Of a DNA stretch of 64,000 nt, positions 1 through 11,889 are shown piece by piece. This stretch comes from Chionomys nivalis. Lineage: Eukaryota > Chordata > Mammalia > Rodentia > Cricetidae. The stretch lies in assembly GCF_950005125.1 (NCBI RefSeq), contig NC_080092.1, positions 72,660,251 through 72,724,250 on the forward strand. The letters run 5' to 3'. Made by a program: the position numbers and the translations under genes. The first letter of the stretch is position 1. The number at the start of each line of letters is the position of its first letter. A model generated the notes under the pieces. It was given only the letters and a program-made list of their open reading frames with translations, was not told the DNA's origin and did no database searches.

Positions 1-430
1 ATTGATATTAATGGAGTGTAATTAGTATAAAAAGTAAGCAGCTATATGCATAGACATTATTATACATTATCTTCCAAGTTGGGGAGACAGTTTGCAGCAC
101 AGAGTAATTGACTCTGACTCCCAGGTTCAGCACAGGTAGTGTTTAAACGCACTTAGCTCATAAGCAGCGTTGCCTGCAGAACCTGTCATCAAAGGGTCTA
201 CGGCAAACATTACAGAGTCTTGATTCAGAAGAATGGCAAAAGCCCAAGGAGATTTCAAAACTTAAAATTCCAGGAAAATAACGCGATAATCTTGACAAGC
301 ATCAAATTACAGCAAAACTCTGCTTCAGATTTCAAAAGTGAGTATGTCCAATGCAGGGCACTGTGATTAAGTTGATCATTTAGATAACCTGATATATTCA
401 CATTTTTCCTATTTAAAACAAAACTTATAG
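1..430. other. AT-rich single-copy DNA, nothing recognised
   Basis: I see no repeat, gene or RNA signature in this stretch. The open frames on both strands are short and look like chance. Confidence 0.5.
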
Positions 431-437
431 TGTAATC

Positions 438-565
438 CTTTATTTTTATTTATTTCATTTCCATAATTTAATTCATGAGTAGTGTATTTACATTATTTCC
501 CGTCCCCCCCCCTCTCCCTCTGACTACCGCAGCCCCTATGCCCTTTCAAAATATTTAGCTCCTTT
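438..565 (-). mobile_element. Possible L1 3' UTR fragment, antisense
   Basis: A T-rich stretch followed by a C/T tract around 500-520 resembles the antisense of the purine-rich 3' UTR of rodent LINE-1 elements. It is short and diverged, and may be ordinary pyrimidine-rich DNA. Confidence 0.3.
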
Positions 566-1349
566 GAAAAAAGAACAGACACATACTATAGAAGGGCTCA
601 AATTTTGAAAAATAGTATGAGATTCCAATAACACTGGTAAAGAATTACTAATACTTTCATTAGGTGCTTTTGCATTCTCAAGAAGAATAAAATACTCCAA
701 GTTTAAACATAAATGGAAATAGATATTCAAAATGATGTTGTAGAAATTGGCCTTTGGCCTTTTCTTACTTCAAACACACTTCTTAAGCATCTTCGGCAAG
801 ACCGATAACATACATACTAAAATATCTCAAGAATTTATAAGGTATAGAGTTAGAAGAAAAAGCTGACGGATAAAGGAAAAGTAATAAACTAAAAATGTAA
901 TATTGGATTGATGGGCTGTAATCCAGTTTATCAGGAGAAAGATGCTTGGAAGTAGCTTATGGGGAAATATTTGGCTCCTTTAAGTGACCATAAGTTTAAT
1001 ACAAGCTGACAATCTGAGGTGGGAGCTCAAAAAACTCAATGCAATCCTTGCCTGTAATAAGACTATGAGATCTTAATACTGGAAATAATAAAGCTCACTG
1101 GACTTCTAGGTCAAGGCAAGAGTTAAAATTCAGACTTTACTAATAGTCTGATTTAATAGGTGCAAATGAAATCACTTAAAAGCATTTATATGGAATATAA
1201 ATTGCTTATGTACTTCATGATCCAAAACTGAAACGCCTAGTAGTAAGTTGGGTATAAAATAATGTATGTAGTATTAGATTAACAGGGAAAATCTGAAAGT
1301 CTTCGCAAAAAATAATGAAAACAGTTTTGCTCCCTGAAGAAATAAAGGA

Positions 1350-1428
1350 TATTATATCTTTACTTTTATCCTTACTGCAGTACTATTCACAATAGCAAAG
1401 TCATCCAATCAAATTGGACCTTTCAAGG
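1350..1428 (+). mobile_element. Ancient L1 ORF2 3' fragment, left part
   Basis: The stretch with CAGTACTATTCACAATAGC at 1379-1397 matches the conserved segment of mammalian L1 ORF2 near its C-terminus. It is cut by a SINE and a GAAA tract and resumes near 1655. Confidence 0.6.
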
Positions 1429-1440
1429 GATGAGTGGTTA

Positions 1441-1512
1441 GGTCATGGGTGCTGTTGATGGAAAGCTTGCCTTACATGTACAAGCCTTGGAGTCTGGTCC
1501 TCAGAACTGTGA
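1441..1512 (+). mobile_element. ID-type SINE (tRNA-derived)
   Basis: The core AAGCTTGCCTTACATGTACA and the following TCCTCAGAAC match the second half of the rodent ID element, including its B-box region. The 5' part is diverged. It lies inside an old L1 and its A-rich tail leads directly into a long GAAA microsatellite. Confidence 0.6.
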
Positions 1513-1514
1513 TT

Positions 1515-1528
1515 TTAAAAAAAGAAAA

Positions 1529-1580
<52 letters not shown>

Positions 1581-1622
1581 AGAAAGAAGAAAGAAAGAAG
1601 AAAGAAGAAAGAAAGAAAAAAA
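1515..1622 (+). repeat. (GAAA)n / (GAAGAAA)n microsatellite
   Basis: About 108 bp of pure purine GAAA units, with interspersed GAAGAAA units in the right half. It starts at the A-rich tail of the preceding ID SINE, the usual seeding point of such tracts. Open frames here encode only Lys/Glu/Arg runs. Confidence 0.95.
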
Positions 1623-1654
1623 ACCAATGTACAAAAGCTAGATGACTACATAAA

Positions 1655-1850
1655 ATTATCATATATAAACAATGGAGTGGTTTCAGTAATGAAAATTAGG
1701 CTGTCTCATCACTTATAGCAACACAGATGTTACACTAATGTGATATGATTATATTGACTGATATAAGTCAAGAATAGAAAGACAAACACCACCCTGTTTC
1801 TCTCGTATTTAGAATCTGAAATTGTTGATCATGTAGAAGTAATGTGCTTG
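1655..1850 (+). mobile_element. Ancient L1 ORF2 3' fragment, right part
   Basis: ATATATAAACAATGGAGT and, further on, ATATAAGTCAAGAATAGAAAG follow the order of the C-terminal ORF2 region of old mammalian L1. The reading frame is destroyed. It continues the fragment at 1350-1428. Confidence 0.5.
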
Positions 1851-2391
1851 CTGCCAGACTGTGGAAGTTAGGTATTAAAGAGGGCTGTCATTGAGCTTGC
1901 CCAGTGGATACATCATGAGAGAAAGACTGGAGGAATAAGTTTTAAAAATCTCCTATACAATGAGGTCACTTTGGGTGAGGATATATTAGACTCCTCAGTA
2001 AAGTACAGGGAATCTTAATTATTTATGGCACAAAGTGTTCACTATGGAAATTAATGCATTTGTTACTTTCTATAATGCCACATGCTTATAAATATTATGA
2101 TCGGAATATCCGTACACCTGCATTTGTAAATTCACAAGTAAACACATTTAAATAAGTGACTAGAATTTGGACCTTGATATTGTCCAACATATTTGCTGAA
2201 TGATTTTTTTCTAGTTTTTTTCTAATTTTTTTAAATATCACATACAAATTTTGAATTTATATCATTTCATCCTTCCTTCTTCCATTCCCCTGTGCAACTT
2301 TTCCCAAAACCCCAACCTTTCCTTGTGTGTGAATATTCTTTTGTATATATATTTATCAGTGGACTATATATTTATCATTAAGATATATATG

Positions 2392-2394
<3 letters not shown>

Positions 2395-2480
<86 letters not shown>
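2395..2480 (+). repeat. Compound microsatellite (AC)n-(AT)n-(AG)n
   Basis: Three adjacent dinucleotide tracts with sharp changes of phase: AC 2395-2422, AT 2423-2444 and AG 2445-2480 with one interruption. It sits inside an antisense L1 3' UTR. Confidence 0.95.
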
Positions 2481-2481
<1 letters not shown>

Positions 2482-2787
2482 TTGATCTAGGCACATAGAG
2501 AGTCTATTTAGTGTCATTCAAAAATTAATATGTTTAGGGATGAGCAGTTGGGTTTGAATAATTTATCAGAACGTTCCTTCCTGAAAAATACTGTCCTCCC
2601 CCCTTTAGCAGCAATTGACTACTTATAAGGAGAGTAGGGGTGGAAAAATTGTGAAATTTCCCCCATTTTTTTACCAAGTCAGTTGGTATAGTGATTATGC
2701 TAGTCTTGTTTAGGCAACCATAATGCTAAGATTTTTGTGAGTGTGTAGCAACCCTGTCATGCCTAGAAGACATTGTTATACAGACAG

Positions 2788-2790
<3 letters not shown>

Positions 2791-2844
<54 letters not shown>
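2791..2844 (+). repeat. (CT)n microsatellite
   Basis: 27 uninterrupted CT units. Perfect repeats of this length are likely to be length-polymorphic. Confidence 0.97.
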
Positions 2845-2847
<3 letters not shown>

Positions 2848-2940
2848 GGTCCTTGAGTATTAAATTGCATTGCAGATGTACCAATTAGTGCTGGAATCCC
2901 ATCTGCAAAATTCTTAAGATCAACTTCTATCTGAAAGGAA

Positions 2941-5150
2941 AAAGTAAGATAAAGTATGGAGAAGGCATTCCCTTGACTTTATTCTCTGTTTAATTTCTAA
3001 ATATAATAACTAAATCAAAAGTCATTAAATGACAATTGAAGGTCCTAATATATCGTAAAAAACTATAAAGTTTCTGGGAAAGGCAAACTATAACTCTTAT
3101 ATAGCTTCAGAGACACCAAAATTTGAGAATTTAATAAAAATATAAATCAGATCTTGTTGTTTGAGGTTATGAAAATTGATCAGGAAGTGTGAATGTTCTA
3201 TATTTCTACTATTTAAATACATCAAATGTATTGAAATAGTGATGAATTAACTGGAAGATTTTTCTAAGATGCAAATATTTCCCTTACGTCAACATCTTAA
3301 ACCAAATTTGCACACCCCCCCCAGACATCAATCCTCATCCTGCTCACAAGGTTATTATAGAAATTCTTCTCTACTCAGCATGTACAGAAAGAAGGCCACT
3401 GATGAAAACTATACATTAATCTGAACAATATTTATAAAAAACACAACATCCAAGAAAAGGCAAGAAAATTTCACAGTTATTTGCTTTCTATGACCAGTCT
3501 CACTGATAATGGTGAAGTCAAGCATTTATACTAAAAATAAAGGTAGTGGTGATGATGATCCTTACTTAATTGGTATTAGTGAGAATCACAAAATTTTTTA
3601 TGACTTATATTAAAAGTTGGTGAATTTATGTATTTATTTCTTTTACTTATAATTGAAAGTTGTTCAACAAACACAATATAGAATGCCTTATTTATCTTAT
3701 TATTATAAAATGCTGTAGTATTTAGCCATTGTTTGTTGAATACTTGCAATAGTATACTAGGGCAAGTTGGATTGGCTTAGTAGGTGAGCTTATTTTTAAT
3801 TTTTCCAGATTTTATCAAGCCAGCATTTGACATAATTACACTCTTATAAATAAATTTCCAAATAAATCTGACACTAAAATTAGTTCATTTGATTTCAATT
3901 TGTATGACGATAAAAAAATTTAACAGGATATTTTGTGTCAGATTTAATGAGAATTCATAGGTATGGAAAGACTAAATGAGGATGTGAATCCACTAACCAC
4001 TGTTGAATTGTATCTTGAGATTGGCTTTAGTTATAGACACTATTCATCTTTTCATTATTTTCAGCCACTAAGTGAGGAAGACTCTTGTAAGGACAGACCT
4101 CTGTGTGATTACACCTCCAATATATTCTTCCACTTATTTTAACTAAACTTTATGGCGTAAACCAAGCAAGCCCAGAGTCCTTCTTGTTCAACATATTAAT
4201 CTTCATGACTTTAAACCAAGCATGCTTAGAAATTTACCAACACCCATATAAATATGCACGGGCTTCCTGAATAAAATCCTCAAGCCTCTTTTGCTATAAA
4301 GGGGCATCACTGTAAAGAACTATTATGCCTGTTACAAGGAATAATTTTTTTCTATGGTTTTACATGTTGCCTACGCTTATTTTGGCTTTGTGTTCACAAA
4401 GATGCAAACTCATTGCTTAATTAGAGTTTAAGTAGTTCTCCCTTGGAGTTACAGTTTATGACAATAGGATGTGGAAAACTAATAGGGACAGGAACTGTGT
4501 GGTGAGCATCATTTACACACTGGCCTTAAGCCCTTACAACAAGTAACATGAGAATGTGTACTTACAAGGAGAACTGCCCACCCACTGATCCTAGCCTCTA
4601 GCACTATAGAAAAGTGTACCTCCCAGTTAACACAGCCCATTACACAGAAACTACATCAAATGCCTAAAGACAAGAGGATTCATACATGTCCCCCCAGTCT
4701 CTTGACTAAACACCCAATCCCCAAGTCCTATTATCCCTAATCCTGCGTTGACAGGAACTAACATAGCATAGAACAACTAGACCTAGAAAACCACACCAGA
4801 AGTCAGCAGAGGAGAAGGCCAAAAATTGCTGTGCTGACTGTTAAATGGTATCTTTTTAGGCAGACAATACTCTAAAAAGGGTGGAAACAGAACCTAGAAC
4901 TCTCAATACAAATCCCATTAAAAACAACAAATCATCTTGTTTTCTTAAAACTTAATTCTTTCCTGAATTTTTGTACATGCTTACCCTGAAAAGAGTAAAA
5001 ACAAGCACTTTAGTGATAAATTACTTCAGAAGAAACAATAAATAATGTGAAAAGCTAAGGCAGCATGCACATACTAAGAAGTACTGATTCTGCAGTAGTA
5101 AACTTCGAAAGGAATGACCTGGAAGGATGATTATTCAAAGAAGGCAAAAG
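2941..5150. other. AT-rich intergenic DNA, no gene recognised
   Basis: I see no gene or clear repeat here. The part from about 4500 to 5150 has an A-rich sense strand and could be decayed L1 leading into the L1 at 5390, but I cannot align it with confidence. Confidence 0.4.
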
Positions 5151-5156
5151 AATGTT

Positions 5157-5354
5157 TGTAATGACGTAAATGAATGCAGACAGATTATAAAAATATATAC
5201 AGCTTTAATGGGGAAATAGACTTACAGGACCACAGGTTCCCGCGGAGAACAGGAAAGCAGAAAAAGGGGCTGCTGGGATCATGCCCGGCAGATTTATCAG
5301 TAAACATTAGTCCGAGGCGAACACGCCCCCTAATGGGCGGGGCTTATCCCTACA
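5157..5354 (-). mobile_element. Solo LTR, 198 bp, ERVK-like, with 6-bp TSD
   Basis: The element begins TG and ends CA and is flanked by exact copies of AATGTT at 5151-5156 and 5355-5360. Read on the minus strand it starts TGTAGGGATAAGCCCCGCCC, has an ATTAAA polyadenylation-like signal, and ends CATTACA. It is markedly richer in G, C and CpG than its surroundings. A 6-bp target duplication is typical of class II (ERVK) elements. No internal retroviral sequence is present, so it is a solo LTR left by LTR-LTR recombination. The family name is not determined. Confidence 0.85.
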
Positions 5355-5389
5355 AATGTTTATAATGGTAGTCAAACAACTCAAAAAGA

Positions 5390-6700
5390 CAGAAACAAAT
5401 GCTAAGAGAAATAAGGAAGTCAATCACACATATAACAATTGAGTTCAATAAGAGAGAATTACTGAAGAAAAGCAATCAAAAATGATGTTGAAATGAAAAG
5501 AAACAAACAAAATACTCAGTGAAAAGCCTCCCCAGCAGATTGCACTGTATGAGAAACAGTAAGAGCTGGAAGACAAAATAAAATAATATTATTCAGTAAA
5601 GGTCAGTAATAAATTATATGTGATCAGATCATGGTAGAATTTTGATATGTCACAAAAAGACCAAAATTTCAAACTATAAGCACAGAAGAGCACAGTGATA
5701 AAGTCATAGAGAATATTGGCAATGAAGTTATAAAAGAAAATTTCTTAAACCTAGAAAATGAGATGCCCATCCAAGTAAATGATGCCCACAGATTTCCATA
5801 AAACCGAGAAAAGAAACTTTCCCATTACATTATTGTTTAAAACATTTAAAGCAAAAACAAAGTGAGAATATTACATGAGAGAAAGGACAACACAGTTATA
5901 AAGACGGATTTGTCTTAATAACTCCTGATTGTTCAACTGAAACAGTTAAATCATAAGGTACTAAAGAGTTGTATTCCAAGATCTGAAATACCAGAACTGT
6001 CAACTCAATATTACACCCAGCAAAATTGTAGAATAAAAGAAAAGTAGAAAAAAAGAAAAAAACCTAAAGTTTATGACCACTAAGTCAGCTTGACAGAAAA
6101 TACTAAAAGGAATTCTACAGTCTGAAGAGAAGGATAAACACACCCAAGAGTGTACAGAGAATAAATAAGCAATACAGGACAGTTAATAAAAAAAATCTAA
6201 GAATACACCACCAAATCAATAAAATATCAGGAATCAGTGCAAAATTTTTAATAATAACCTTTAATATTGATAAACTCAATTCCTCAATGAAAAGCACAGA
6301 GTAATAGATATTATTAGCAAACAGATTCCAGCTATTTTCTGCCCCCCATACACCTCACCAGCAATAATATTTATTACCTTTGAATGGAAGCTAGACAATA
6401 AGCGTTTTAAGCAAACAGTACTAAGAAATAAGCTGTAGTAACCCTTCTAAACTCTGATGAAATAGACTCCATAACCAAAACTAGTTAGAGCTATAACGAG
6501 GACCACTTTATTCTCATTGAAGAAAAATAAAAACAAAACAAGAGAATTATTATAATTTTAAATATGATGCATCAAAAACAAGTCAACCGAATTTCATAAG
6601 TGAAATACTACTATACCTAAAATTATAAATTAACCCCAACACGGCACAGTATCTCTCTAAGTATAGTACATTTTTATGAGGTCTGTCCAATTGCAGGGAA
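5390..6700 (+). mobile_element. Ancient L1: ORF1 3' part, spacer and ORF2 5' part
   Basis: The A-rich sense strand holds, in order, an ORF1-like segment, the ORF1-ORF2 junction, and near 6225-6300 the relic of the ORF2 N-terminus (ATCAGGAATCAGTGC, then AACTCAATTCCTCAATGAAA). GATGAAATAGACTCCATAAC near 6459 matches the next endonuclease-domain block. Frames are broken by many stops and indels. It looks like an old, mammal-wide L1 and is non-functional. Confidence 0.65.
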
Positions 6701-6739
6701 CCCATTCCTAATATGCTAAACCAAGCTAACTATCCTTTG

Positions 6740-7430
6740 GTTGAAGGGGAGTCACATGCCCCAGAGGAGAATCTACTACTGTTATAGATGTGTGTGTGTG
6801 CTACACGTGTGTATGTGTGTTCTAAATATGTACTCTTCGATGCACAGATAACTGTTGCTCTCACCCATCTATCAAAAAAGTTTCTTAGTGTAGCAGGAAG
6901 AAGGTGCAATAGAAGTTCCCAATTAATCACAATATATAAAGTATAAGGAGAGTTCTGTGGTGCTCAGTACAATTATAGTAACTATAACATAAACCCTATG
7001 CCCAAAGCTCAGAGAATACACAAAAGAGGGAGTGGAAACACTGCAAGAGTCAGAGAACTGAATGCCTTATATGAAAGAGTGCCTTCTATGAAATCTCAAT
7101 AGTGTTGTTGCTTAAATAAGATTTGAATAATGACCACATCAGGCCAGTCAACATACCAATGTGAATGGGGGAAATTTTGCAAGGGTCCCATCCCTAGATG
7201 AAGTGCTCCAAATATTGGTGGTGCTTTGGTAAGAAGAATCAGTTTTCTCCAGCAGCAAATTCCCTGCTAGATTTTCCAACCCAATATACAATAATAACAA
7301 TTATAGAGAAGAGAACCATGAATTTGAGAATTACCATCTGTGGGGAACATGAAAAAAGCTGGAAGGGGGAGAAAATGGGGTTGAGGTTATGTAAATATAA
7401 TTCTCAGGTATGAAATTGTCAAAAAAATGG
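6740..7430 (+). mobile_element. Rodent L1-like 3' non-coding end
   Basis: Blocks such as GGAAACACTGCAAGAGTCAG (7033), GGTCCCATCCCTAGATGAAG (7184) and GAACCATGAATTTGAGAA (7313), ending in a purine-rich stretch, follow the order of a common rodent L1 3' UTR type. A short TG-rich run lies at 6789-6823. Confidence 0.55.
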
Positions 7431-7439
7431 TCAGAAAAT

Positions 7440-8600
7440 TCTGTTTAAAATCAGTTATCAAAACATTTTAATAGCATTGCACAAACCTGTTCAAGATATT
7501 CAAACAAAATGGCAAGTGAAAGCTGCCTATGTTCGGATGTGGTTTCTCATAAAACTCTAATCTTAGACTGCAAAATTCAAAAGAGAAAGGTTTTAATATT
7601 ATAAGTAGGTGTACTCTAAAATCTCACATGCCTGAAGAATTTAAACTTCATTTTCTACCTTGTTTTTTTTTTTCCTAAATTAATGGCATAGCATGTGTGC
7701 ATGCAATCATAGCTTTTAGGCAGTAATAGGGCCATGACAGGCAGCATTCCTTCTATTACTGTCTCATCACACACTCCAACCACATCATTTCCTTCCCTAG
7801 TGCTTCTGTTTGGTACTAAATCACTGAACCAAGGGCATCATTGTCTCAGGTGTGCAGACGGAGCTCATTTATCTGCTCTGCTGCTGCATTTGAATACAAG
7901 AGAGTGTCCCTTTCTGTTCTCTTCTTGTCCCTCTTCAAGGAAAACCCCCCAAACCCTAAAGTTTAGGAATAACAGTTCTTTTATTTAATATTCTTGAGAT
8001 TCTACTGGGAAGATATTCACAAAGCACAGAGTTGGGAATAGGAGACTAAGATTCAAAACTCAATTCTACTCTGATTTTAGGTGATAAAATTTCTCTGAAA
8101 CATTTAAAGAAACACAATGTCTATCAGATAGGTGTACTGTGGTATGCACATGAACCATAAAAGCTATATGTGCCGACGTAAGAGTTGATACAGTGAATAC
8201 TGATGACCTAATAATTAGAAACACACATACTGGGGAAAGTAAGGAGGCAGTCTGCCTTTGCCTAGAAAACATCCATTTCTCTCATTATGTAGCAATCCAT
8301 AATTTAATTATAGCTTGCATCTTATGACAGAAACTCCCTTCTTATCAATTATCAGCTTAGGGTAAGCTTTGCTGTTGTGAATAAGACACAGCAAGCATCC
8401 CTAGGGTGTTCATTCTAAAATAAACAGCTATTTAATATGAAAAATGTTATGAAGCAGTATGTTCATATTACTGTAGGGCAGTTTGTAATCAATTAGCAAT
8501 AATTATTCAGCCCATCTTGCCTACTGTTGAATAACTTTCCTGAGGAACGAAAGAACAGACGTCTGTTCTCCCCAGATAGAATGTCAACAATAGTCTAAAG
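7440..8600. other. Single-copy-like DNA, nothing recognised
   Basis: No repeat family or exon-like structure is recognised. The short open frames on both strands have no family resemblance that I can see. Confidence 0.4.
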
Positions 8601-8624
8601 AAATTATTCCACTACTTTAGAAAA

Positions 8625-8960
8625 ACCACTGAGTTTATTGAATTTACTCACAGGAACATAGATGGGGAGTTACCTGCAGGAACATAAGTGGTTCAAAGGC
8701 TGCTTCTACATCACCCAGAAGTACCCCTCCAGAACTGGTGACAGCTCATGAATCTCTCGAGCTGTCTGTGTATCTTGTAAGCAGCTTGGTCACTTGGAGA
8801 TTCTCCCTAATATTTTTAAAGGGGTTTTATAGCCTGATGGAACAAGATCTTTGAGTGTTGTAAATTTCAGTAGCTTTCTAAGCTTTGTAAGTCTGGCTAA
8901 CTTTCTAAACCTTACAAATTTCACTTCTACAGGGAATGCCTCAATTCCTAGGAAATAGCT
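8625..8960 (-). repeat. Unclassified rodent dispersed repeat (tentative)
   Basis: The phrase TTTACTCACAGGAACATAGA followed by GGTGACAGCTCATGAA resembles a rodent dispersed repeat I have seen, but I cannot assign its class. The imperfect internal CTTTCTAA...CTTAC motifs near 8870-8920 look like local duplication. Confidence 0.3.
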
Positions 8961-9357
8961 GTAGTGTTCAGGAGGCACATCTAAACCACAGCAGAAAATA
9001 CTCTGCTAAAACAAAATCTGACTCGACAGCAAGCCTCTTCTTAGGTTTAAGGTCAAATTGCAGAAATTAATATTGTTTTTATCAAAAGGAAAGAGAAGAT
9101 AAAACAGTCATTCAATGTATATGGTAGGGATAAGTTATTTAGAAAATTTCATACTTGAACAAGAAAACTGACCATGCTCATGTATGAACACAGAAGATAA
9201 AAAGCATAGGTCCCCGGAATTCAAGTTTAGATGCCCAAGACTCATTGAGAAAGCATGTATCAATAACCTTCCTTCTACTGAGTTACATTCATGGTAGTTA
9301 TTGTACCCGGTATTTGTTTATGTTTTGAATCATTTCTTACTTAAGAATATAACAATT

Positions 9358-9524
9358 GGCCAGGTGGTAGTGGCATATACCTTTAATGCCAACATTGAAG
9401 AGGCAGAGGCAGGCAGATTTCTGAATTCAACACCAGCTTTGACTACAAAGCATGTTCCAGGACAATTAGGGCCACACTGAGAAACACTGTTTCAAAAACA
9501 AAATGCAAACAAAAAGCAACTAAA
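9358..9524 (+). mobile_element. B1 SINE, diverged
   Basis: It starts GGCCAGGTGGTAGTGGCATA, contains GAGGCAGAGGCAGGCAGATT and ends in an A-rich tail. This is the 7SL-derived B1 order with many substitutions, so it is an old copy. Confidence 0.9.
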
Positions 9525-10460
9525 CAAAAAATTAATAATAATTCAACTCACCATCTACATGCATCAGCTTAAGTATAGTCTACCTAACCTTAACAAGTTC
9601 TTTAAAGTCATTTTATAATTGAGTCCTTTTGAATAAACTTGATTTTGAGATCTTTGAAAGATAACACTGGAGCCTTGTACAGAAGTCAGACTGACAATCA
9701 TATAACCATAAAAGTGCCTAATTTTATCTATGGATCAAAACATATGCTGGCACTGAACGATGCCATCACTGCGGCCTTTCATGGTATCAGTTGTACTGAA
9801 CAGAAACAGTAAGTGATCTCTTCCAATGACTGACAATTTCTTTGTTTGCTTGTTTGTGTGACAGAAGAACAGTGTAGATTTTCTTTATTGATCCAAAGGG
9901 ATGTATAAAGACTATTATTTTGATACAGATAAAACATCCCTGTACCACTGTAGGAAATATGCCCATATTCTCCTACATGTTTGTCTTTCAAATCAGTTTT
10001 TTTTATTTTACCTATATTTTCAGAAAACAAAGGCCTTGAAGCTGTCAGTTAGCTCTAGATACACTACAATGTGATGATTATAGGTTATCTTGTATCTGTT
10101 ATAACTGTATAGTTAAAATAACTTGACTAACTCAAAACAAGAACAGATCAGGGCTGATAGGTGGATATTGAAGTATGTTATTAAAGCAATTAAAGAGCTA
10201 TAACAAATGACTTAATTAAAGTCTTGGACAACAATGTTCTGAGAGTCTACCAATCAAAACACATCTGTGCTTGTTCAGTGCTCAAAGAGAAATTAGCTAA
10301 GAATGAATTAAATGTTAATGTATGCATGTAGATGCTTGAGAAAGACTAAGTGGTTATCATATTTGGAAAAACCTACTATAATAATATTGATACAAAATGT
10401 ATAATTATAATTAATTTTTTGTAAAAGTTGCTAAAATAGTCTATATTTAAGGAAATGACT
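9525..10460. other. AT-rich DNA, nothing recognised
   Basis: I see no gene or confidently assignable repeat in this stretch. Confidence 0.4.
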
Positions 10461-10464
10461 TTTC

Positions 10465-10680
10465 TGTCATTATAGATGTTTTATTGATTTTCTCTGTTCC
10501 CTTCCCTTCCTCTCACCTTCCCTTCTACCCTCTCCCACAGTCCCCATGCTCCCAATTCACTCCAGAGATCTTGTCTTTTTCTACTTCCTGTGTAATTAGA
10601 GCCATGTATGTCTCTCTCAGGGTCCTCATTTTTGTCTAGGTTCTCTGGGATTGTGAATTGTGGGCTGGTTTTCATAGATT
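10465..10680 (-). mobile_element. L1 3' end, antisense
   Basis: The pyrimidine-rich tract followed by GGGTCCTCATTTTTGTCTAG and TTCTCTGGGATTGTGAATTG is the antisense of the rodent L1 ORF2-3' UTR boundary. The open frame on the minus strand is part of it. Confidence 0.65.
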
Positions 10681-10990
10681 CTTATTTAAAATTACTTTAT
10701 TCAATTATTTTTAATTAGATGGGTTTATATTTGTATACAGTGCATTATTCTTTCCTCCTGAAGCTTTCTTTTGTCCCCCTCTTACTTCTGGTCTCCTCTC
10801 TGACCAACTAGTGTCCATCCTACTTCCATGTTTAATTTTTGCCTATTAAGTGCAGATGGTCACAGTTGCTGTGTGTTCATGATTGCCACAGACAGGTCAC
10901 CCAGGAGAGGGCATTTTATATTACTCTTCTAAATATCTTGCTCCCATAGTCTTTCCTCTTCTCTTTCTGAATGTGTCCTGAGCCTTATAG
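10681..10990 (-). mobile_element. Second L1 3' UTR segment, antisense
   Basis: CAGTTGCTGTGTGTTCATGA and the following CTTGCTCCCATAGTCTTTCC belong to a different stretch of L1 3' UTR from the segment just to the left, so this is probably a separate insertion or a rearranged copy. Confidence 0.5.
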
Positions 10991-11059
10991 CAAGTATGAA
11001 AAGTGTGCTATGTAATTAAACAGAGAGTCTCAAAAGAAGGAACATACAAAGATTATAAA

Positions 11060-11840
11060 TATTTAATAGCCTGCTCAACATCCTCAGTCCTCAGGAAAAT
11101 AGGATAATGTCTTTGAGACTATGCCTAAGCCCATTGTCATCAGCCATTGTCAAGAAAACAAATGGTAGCAAATACCGGAAGGATGTGGGGAAAGGGAATC
11201 CTTGTTCACTGCTGATTGTAGTATAAACTGGTGCAGTCATTATGAAAACTGGTGTGGAGCTTTCTTCAAAAGCTAAAACAAAGTCTACCGTATTGACTCA
11301 GGTGTACTCCTCTTAGCCATACCCACAAAGGACCCTCTCTATAGCATGACAGAGATGAATGAGCATACATGTTTTTTGCTGCCCTATACAATAGCTAGAA
11401 AGTGAAATCAGTCTAGATTTCTATTACTTGATGAATAGATGATTAAAAACATGGTACGTTTATGCAAGAGAATTCTACTTAGCACTAAACAAAATAAGAT
11501 TATAAGATCTGAAGAAAAATGGACAGAACTGGAAAAAACTATACTGAACAAGGTAAACCAGACCCCAAAAGACAAATACTACATATTCTCTGTCATGTAA
11601 AGATTTTAGATGAATGGTTTTAGATTTCTATGTTAATGTTTGAGGGAGTATCTTCAAGGGGCAAGAAACAGGAAAAGATGCCTCAGGGAAAATGGTGGGA
11701 GAACTTGGGGGAGGGGGAAATGAACACATGTTATATGAAAATAGACATGGGCTGAGATGCTAGAGGTAGAAAGATCAAATGGGGATAGGGTAGAACATTC
11801 AGGAAAAGTGGGAGTGAAAACAAGGCCAACCAAAACTAAG
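11060..11840 (+). mobile_element. L1 ORF2 3' end and 3' UTR, sense
   Basis: The order AAATACCGGAAGGATGTGGG, ATGGACAGAACTGGAAAAAA, CCCCAAAAGACAAATACTAC and then a purine-rich region follows the C-terminal ORF2 of L1 and the start of its 3' UTR. The frame is disrupted throughout. It faces away from the two antisense L1 ends on its left. Confidence 0.7.
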
Positions 11841-11889
11841 AACATATGAAAAACCACATAGGAACCTATTAGCTGATAGGCAAATTAAA

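Larger units (their letters stand above)
2220..2940 (-). mobile_element. Rodent L1 3' UTR, antisense
   Basis: In order, the pyrimidine-rich block at 2265-2335, the GTGAAATTTCCCCCAT block near 2653, the TTGTTTAGGCAACCATAAT block near 2707 and the GCCTAGAAGACATTGT block near 2761 correspond to the antisense 3' UTR of rodent L1 (Lx-like). Related segments recur at 15.9-16.1 kb and 61.5-61.9 kb. Two microsatellites have expanded inside it. Confidence 0.6.

Noticed and set aside
1434..1718. Lys/Glu/Arg-rich open frame of 94 codons
   Set aside because: It is a translation of the GAAA microsatellite and its ID SINE flank.
5270..5350. Possible CpG island or promoter
   Set aside because: The GC-rich patch is only about 80 bp and falls entirely inside the 198-bp solo LTR.
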